Positions 16,527 through 21,463 of a stretch of DNA of 21,463 bases are shown one piece after another. This DNA comes from Monoraphidium neglectum (lineage: Eukaryota > Chlorophyta > Chlorophyceae > Sphaeropleales > Selenastraceae). The stretch spans positions 1-21,463 of the forward strand of contig NW_014012916.1 in NCBI RefSeq assembly GCF_000611645.1, written 5' to 3'. The notes beneath the pieces were generated by a model. The model saw only the letters and a list, made by a program, of their open reading frames with translations, did no database searches and had not been told where the DNA came from. Every line of letters begins with the position of its first letter. The first letter of the stretch is position 1. A program made the translations under genes and the position numbers.

Positions 16527-19500
16527 ATGGCGGATGGATCGCTGGAGGACCTGCTCTCGGAGCTTTTGGGGAACGATGAAGAGGTCAGTGCAAGGAAATT
16601 CGGCTATATAGGCTTCCTGGTGGCAGTGCTTTGGAATCTTGAGTGGGTTGCTGCATTGCGCTCGGCCCCATTGCCGCTTGCACCGGCGGAGTGTGCACGC
16701 GCCTTGCCGACACGTGATCGCTGCCGACTGGCAGGTGGCACCCTCCAGCGGACCAGGCGGCGACCCCGATCCGTCGAGCAGCGAGCCGCATCTGACAGCA
16801 GCGGTACCCGCCCCTGGCACAGCGCGGCAAGCTCCCCCTGCGGTGGCGCACAGTGGCGGAGTGGGCGAGCTCCTGAACAGCCAGGGGGACGATGATGTGG
16901 ACCTGCTGCTAGGGGACCTTGTAGGCGACACCTCGCTTGATGGGCCGTTACAAGGCGCCGGGACGCCGGCTGCGCCGCGAGGTTTTGGTGCCTCGCCGCG
17001 GGCCGGCCGGTCGGCTGCGGGGCCAGAATTGGTGCCTCTGGGGTCGGAGCGGGCAGCGCCGACGCCAGGGCATGAGCCACCGGTGCGGGAGCCACCAGAG
17101 CAGCAGCAGCAGGAGCAGCCAACAGAGGATTGGCAGCAGCAGCCGCAGCGGCCGCGGCAGCAGGACAACCCTGCAGCAGGGCTGCAGCTAGATGGGCAAA
17201 CAGCAGCTGCAGAGCCGAGTGAACGAGGACCCGGCTCACCCACACAGCAGCCGCCAGGCTCCGCAGCAGCCGCTCCCTCTGCCATCGCAGACGCGGGTGC
17301 ACACCACGGGCCAGCCGGGCAGCAGCAGCGAGGGCAGAAGCAGCGGCAGCAGCAGGACGATGCAGACACGCAGGGCGAGGCGGCACGGGTCTTGGCGCTT
17401 GAGCAATCCGCGCCGCCACGACAGCAGCACCAGCAGCAAGATGGAGGGCAGCCGCCTCCGCAGCAGCAAAGGCAGCCTCTGGAGCCGGACCAGGCCGAAT
17501 CTGTACCAAACACGTCGCCGCCCCCGCCCGCCCAGCCGGAGGCCGGCGCCGACCGTGGCGCCGCCACCCTCCGCGCCGCCGAGGCCGCCGAGCGCGCGCT
17601 CGCCGCGCCGCCGCCGGGCGCCCCGCCGCCCGAGGACTCGCTGTCCGTGCTGACTCAGCTCCTGGCCGACGCGCCGGGGGACTGGAACCCGCAGGGCCGG
17701 CCTGACGCGGTGGGCGCGATGGTGGGCGGAGCGGTGCTGCTGCGGCTGGAGGAGCTCAGCGCGGTGGTGGGCAGCCTTGCCTCATGGTGGGCGGCGCACG
17801 GCCGGCCGCAGGTGCGCGCGGCTGGCTTTTGTTGGATTCACTGGGTGGGCTGGGGCCCCGGCTGCATGCGCAGCTGAGAGGGGAAGGGGGGGGGGTGGGG
17901 AGGCGTGGTGTTGGCGCTCTGCTGGCTGAGTGCGTGCTGCTGAAGCTCCTGATATGGGTCAGTGGGCTGGTTTGACGATCCCCTGGATGTCGGTCGCACT
18001 TTTGGCGCGCAGGCCGTCGCCGCGGCCGGCCAGTTTGTGGCGGTCGGAACCAGCAGCGGCGCCGTGGTGGTGCTGCAGCTCCCGCCGGCGCACCCGCAGC
18101 AGCCGCAGCAGCAGGGCGCCGCACCGCCCGCCGGCGGCGCGCCCGCGGCGGCGGGCGGCGCGGCGGTGTGGGCGCTGGGGGACGGGCCGAAGCCCGAGCT
18201 GGGCCCGGTGACGGCGCTGGCGTTCTCGCACCCAGCGGGCGCACAGGATGCCCTCTGGCTCGCCGCCGGCCACGCGGGCGGCGTGGTGGCGGTCTGGGAG
18301 ATCCAGAAGCGCGGCGGCAAGCAGGTGGCGACGATAGGTGAGGCGTCGCGGGCGCCCTGCCTGCGCGTGAGCTTCGCGCCTGTCCCCGTCTGCCTGTCCC
18401 CTCGCATGCTCCATCCTGCGCCGCACTCCGAGCTGCTGCTCCAACAGCACCTCCTCCTCCCGCGATCTTGACTGCCTTTGACCGACCTCGACCTGTTCCC
18501 ACCTCTCGTGTGTCAAACCCTGCAGCCCAGCATGGCGCCCCCATCAGCAGCGTATCCTTCTTCCCGGGCAAGGGCACCTCCCAGCTGCTCACCGCCGACC
18601 GGCGCGGCCGCGCGGTGCTGCACACGTTCTCGTCCATGCTGCTGCGAACTTCCACCAGCAGCCGCACCGTGTTAGATGGTCAGTACGGCCCAATCATCGG
18701 CGTAGCCCACCTGGCGCCGTTCCTTTTGGCGCCACGGGCCGACGGCGGCGGCGGCGCCAGCGGCGGCGGCGGGGGCGGGGGCGGGGGCGGCGCGGCTGGG
18801 GCATGGCCGGGGAGCCCGCATGGGGTGCCGGCGGGCAGGGCAACAGGGGAGGACCCGGCGGCGAGGAGGGCGTTTTTTGAGGTGGGCCGAGGGATCAGAG
18901 TGAATGGGCCCCATGCATGAGGATGATGCCGTCATGGGTGGCTGGGGACGACCCTCCTCCTACCTTGCTGCCAGTGCAGCGGTCGAGGCTCCTCTCGTTC
19001 GCGCCACGCCTGAGGCAGCGTTTGGCCCCCGGTGACCGCGCCGCCCCCCCTCCAAGCCGACCCTCCACTCCCATGCGTCGCACACGCGCACGCCAGGACG
19101 GCGGCGGCACGGCGCGCGTGGGCGAGGGTACCGTGTGCCTCACCACTCTCTCTCATTGCTACGTCGCGCGGTTCAAGCCCTCTGGGGAGCTGCTGCCATT
19201 GTACAGCATCCCGCAGCCCGGCGGCGCCTCGCACGTGCCCGCCGCGGCGTGGCTGCCGCATCACCGGCGCCCCGGCGGCGGCGAGACGCTGCGCCACGGC
19301 GGCGTCGCGGTGCCGGCCGCGGTGCTGTCGCTGGCGTGGGGGCCGCGGCTGGTGCTGTTCAATGTGCCGTTGGTGGGCGACCACCAAGGGGCCGCCGAGG
19401 CAGGTGCGCAGACTCAGACACGCAGGGTTTGCCGGCCGGCCGATGCCCTGTCTCCCATTGCAAAACGTTGCTGTTGCTCCCCTGCTTGCGGCGTGGCGTA

Positions 19501-21463
19501 GCCGCGCCAAGCCGACTCGCTTGATCGCTTACAGCACCGCTCTCCGCCGCGCAGCTCGTTACACCTGGCTGGTAATCGCTGCCGCCCTTGCGCTCCCCTC
19601 CTGCGCTCCCCCACCCCTACAGCGTCACCCGATCCGGCGTCACCCGCGCCCGCGGCCATGCTGCGCCGCCCGGCCCCCGGCGCATCCGGTGGCGGCCGCG
19701 GCGCCGCGGCGCGCCAGGCCGCGCTCGAGGCGCTCACCGCCGCCGCCGCCAGCCAGCTCACGGGCATGTTCCCTTTGAGCATCGCGGGCATGTGGCGGCC
19801 GAAGCCCAAGCGCTCGGCGCACAAGCAGCAGCAGGGACAGCAACAGCAGCAGCAGGGGCAAGAGCAGGGGCAGCAGCAGGGGCAGCAGCAGCAGCAGCAG
19901 CAGCAGCATCTGGGGCCCGAGGAGGCGCTGCCCGTGCTGGGCCTGCACTGGCTGGACCAGGACGTGCTGGCGGCGGTGTGCCAGCAGGGGCTGAGTGCAG
20001 TGCTGCTGGTGCTGGAGGGCAGCAGCCTGCAGGTGGGGCCGGGGCGGGGGGACCTTCAATCTTCAAAAAGCCACACGAAATCTCGACAAGCTGTTTCGCG
20101 TCCGACGTGCGGCGCGCCGCTTACCCCTGCCCCCTCACCCCTGCGCTAGCGATCCCCCTAGCCATTTGAAATGTGTGTTGGGATACCGTGACTCTTGCCC
20201 ACGTTGTTGGCACGCTGCGTTTGGCCCTGAAATCGGTGTCCTCATATCGCGGCTGCAATTGCCAGGTGCGGGAGCAGCTGCAGTTACTGGACCCGCCGCT
20301 GCTGCTGGAGCAGGCCCCGGGCGTCGGCGGCTGCGGCGCGAGTGTGGTGGGGCTGGGGCCGCGCGTGTACCTGCTGACCAGCGGCGGGCTGTCCTGGGGG
20401 CGGCTCATGCAGTGGAGCGAGCGGCTCAAGACGCTGCAGGTGCGGACGGAGGGGGATGGGGCGAGGGGGCAGCATGAGCAGGGCGGCGGCGTCTGCTGAT
20501 CGACTGCTCGCAGCGGATAGGGCGCCTTGCGCCCTGGCGGCTGCTGCTCGCGTGAGGCGCGAGCAGCTGCTCCGCCCGCCTCTTGTTTCGCTTGCACGTC
20601 AAAGAAGCTTGACACATGGCGTCGACCTGGTCTCCTCTTGCCTGCCCTCCGCCTGATCTTTGGCAATCAGTTTTTGTTCTCACAGCTGCCCTCGCCCCCT
20701 TCACCACCCCAGGACATCCAAAAGTTCAAGCTCGGCCTGTACTATGCTCTATCATTCTACAAGAATGCACAGCAGCACCAGCAACAGCAGCAGCAGCAGC
20801 AGCAGCAAGCCCCGTCCAGCGGCGGCGGCGCCGCCAGCCCCGCCGCCGCGGCCGCCGCCGCCGGGCGCCGGCCGATGACCGGCGGGTTCGCACGCTGCGA
20901 GGGCGCAGGCGCAGAGCCGGCCCAGCTGGAGCAGTGGCTGCTGAGCCTCATGCTGCTGCATGTCGGCACGGCCCTACATGACATCGCGCAGGCTGCAGCA
21001 GCAGCTAAACGGGAGCGGGGCGAGCAGCTCGTGAACATCGAAGACGAGGGGGAAGCCGAGGCGGGGGCCCAGGGCGGTCGGCCGAGCGCGACGTCGCCGG
21101 CGTCGACGGCGCTTGCGCGGCTCGCGCTGCACGCGTGCGTGCTGCTGCGGCGGCCGCAGGTGCTGTTTGAGCGCGCATTCCCACTGTTCGCGGGGGCGGA
21201 AGCTTCCGCGCGGGCGCTGGGCAGCTTCCTGGAGGTCATAGAGCCGGCGGTAGTCAACGACGTCCTGCAGGTGTGTCTTTTTGTTTCTTTATTGTTCGGT
21301 TCCCAATTATCTTTGCGCGCTCGGCGGTGCTTGCGGTGCAGGCGGGCGCAGCAGAGGCACCAAGGGCCTGCGGCCGGGGCGCAGTACGGACGCCCCTCGG
21401 CCGCACCCTGCCGCTGTTGCACCCTGCAAGCTGGCGCTCGCCGGCGCCCCGCCCTGCCCCGCC
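16527..21463 (+). CDS. VPS8: VPS8, CORVET complex subunit, 5' part (8 exons seen, 3' end outside window)
   Basis: VPS8 is the Rab5-side subunit of the CORVET tether for early endosome fusion: an N-terminal beta-propeller, then an alpha-solenoid, then a C-terminal RING. Exons: 16527-16583, 16735-17811, 18013-18337, 18526-18881, 19097-19403, 19623-20032, 20266-20439, 20713-21270, totalling 1088 codons with all phases closing. The start ATGGCGG has a good Kozak context. Residues 20-360 are Gln/Pro/Ala-rich and disordered. The propeller starts at RPQAVAAAGQFVAVG (about 376-390), followed by WLAAGHAGGVVAVWEIQ and SQLLTADRRGRAVLHTF. Later strands include VCLTTLSHCYVARFKPSGEL, LSLAWGPRLVLFNV and LGLHWLDQDVLAAV. 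Exon 8 carries the solenoid-like RPQVLFERAFPLF and LEVIEPAVVNDVLQ. A Gln-rich block in exon 6 splits the propeller. The next exon's acceptor after 21270 is not resolved. Confidence 0.9.
17101..17480 (+). repeat. CAG-rich coding region in VPS8 exon 2
   Basis: Interrupted CAG/CCG codons giving clusters such as EQQQQEQP, QQQPQRPRQQ and QQHQQQDGGQ. The sequence is disordered and lies before the beta-propeller. Confidence 0.8.
19826..19906 (+). repeat. Gln-rich coding repeat in VPS8 exon 6
   Basis: 27 codons, mostly CAG/CAA with interspersed GGG/GGA, between a basic KPKRSAHK segment and the propeller strand LGLHWLDQ. It is an insertion within an otherwise conserved domain. Confidence 0.85.
20770..20808 (+). 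repeat. CAG repeat in VPS8 exon 8
   Basis: Gln tract with one His, including (CAG)7 at 20785-20805, just after LGLYYALSFYKN. It lies in a loop between predicted helices and is followed by Gly/Ala-rich sequence. Confidence 0.85.
21271..21463 (+). other. VPS8 intron 8 and unresolved start of the next exon
   Basis: The donor GTGTGT follows ...GTCCTGCAG. A T-rich stretch comes next. Candidate acceptors are GGTGCAG ending at 21341 and CCTGCAAG about 30 nt before the window end. Neither downstream peptide is long or conserved enough to choose. Confidence 0.55.

Noticed and set aside
17962..18012. Open in-frame extension WFDDPLDVGRTFGAQ before the VPS8 propeller exon
   Set aside because: Joining it to exon 2 breaks phase. 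The acceptor at 18012 gives phase 0 and the peptide RPQAVAAAGQFVAVG, which follows the VPS8 pattern. The extension is read as intron.
1..21463. Possible novel defence, mobile or CRISPR-like system
   Set aside because: No spaced palindromic repeats, transposase, reverse transcriptase, terminal repeats or prokaryotic gene order were seen. The four genes are recognisable eukaryotic families or a plain LRR protein.

Overview
The window looks like nuclear DNA of a green alga (Chlorophyta, probably Chlorophyceae; this is inference). It is very GC-rich and intron-dense, with short exons, GTG-type splice donors, many CA/TG microsatellites, proteins swollen by Ala/Gly/Pro/Gln low-complexity sequence, and TGTAA poly(A) motifs of the chlorophyte kind after two of the genes. 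I see no prokaryotic operon, CRISPR array, transposase or viral gene. Most long open frames here are GC-driven shadows. The real genes were rebuilt by joining exons whose splice phases agree and whose joined peptides match known families.

Layout. (1) 1-5991, minus: the 5' part of an OSCA/CSC1-type mechano/osmosensitive channel gene, 12 exons, running off the left edge. (2) 5992-6715: its promoter region, a CA-rich tandem repeat, and the 3' end of the next gene. (3) 6716-12522, minus: a complete gamma-tubulin complex component 2 (GCP2) gene, 12 exons, 1055 residues. (4) 12523-13721: an AT-richer spacer holding the GCP2 upstream region and the 3' UTR of the next gene. (5) 13722-16226, minus: a complete leucine-rich-repeat protein, 3 exons, 697 residues. 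(6) 16227-16526: a 300-bp divergent promoter. (7) 16527 to the right edge, plus: the 5' part of a VPS8 (CORVET tethering subunit) gene, 8 exons and 1088 residues seen.

The genes are ordinary eukaryotic housekeeping or signalling genes with no evident shared pathway: ion channel, microtubule nucleation, LRR scaffold, endosomal tethering. The points worth a second look lie in gene architecture. They are a roughly 575-residue insertion in the channel's cytosolic loop, opposite-sense CA and GU tracts in introns flanking exon pairs in two genes, a GC-AG intron forced by phase, an intron that can be retained in frame and has the same hexamer at its two ends, and a cluster of Thr-Pro-Ser motifs in the GCP2 N-terminus. 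Exon coordinates are hand-derived. Phase arithmetic closes for every joined exon, but no transcript evidence was available.
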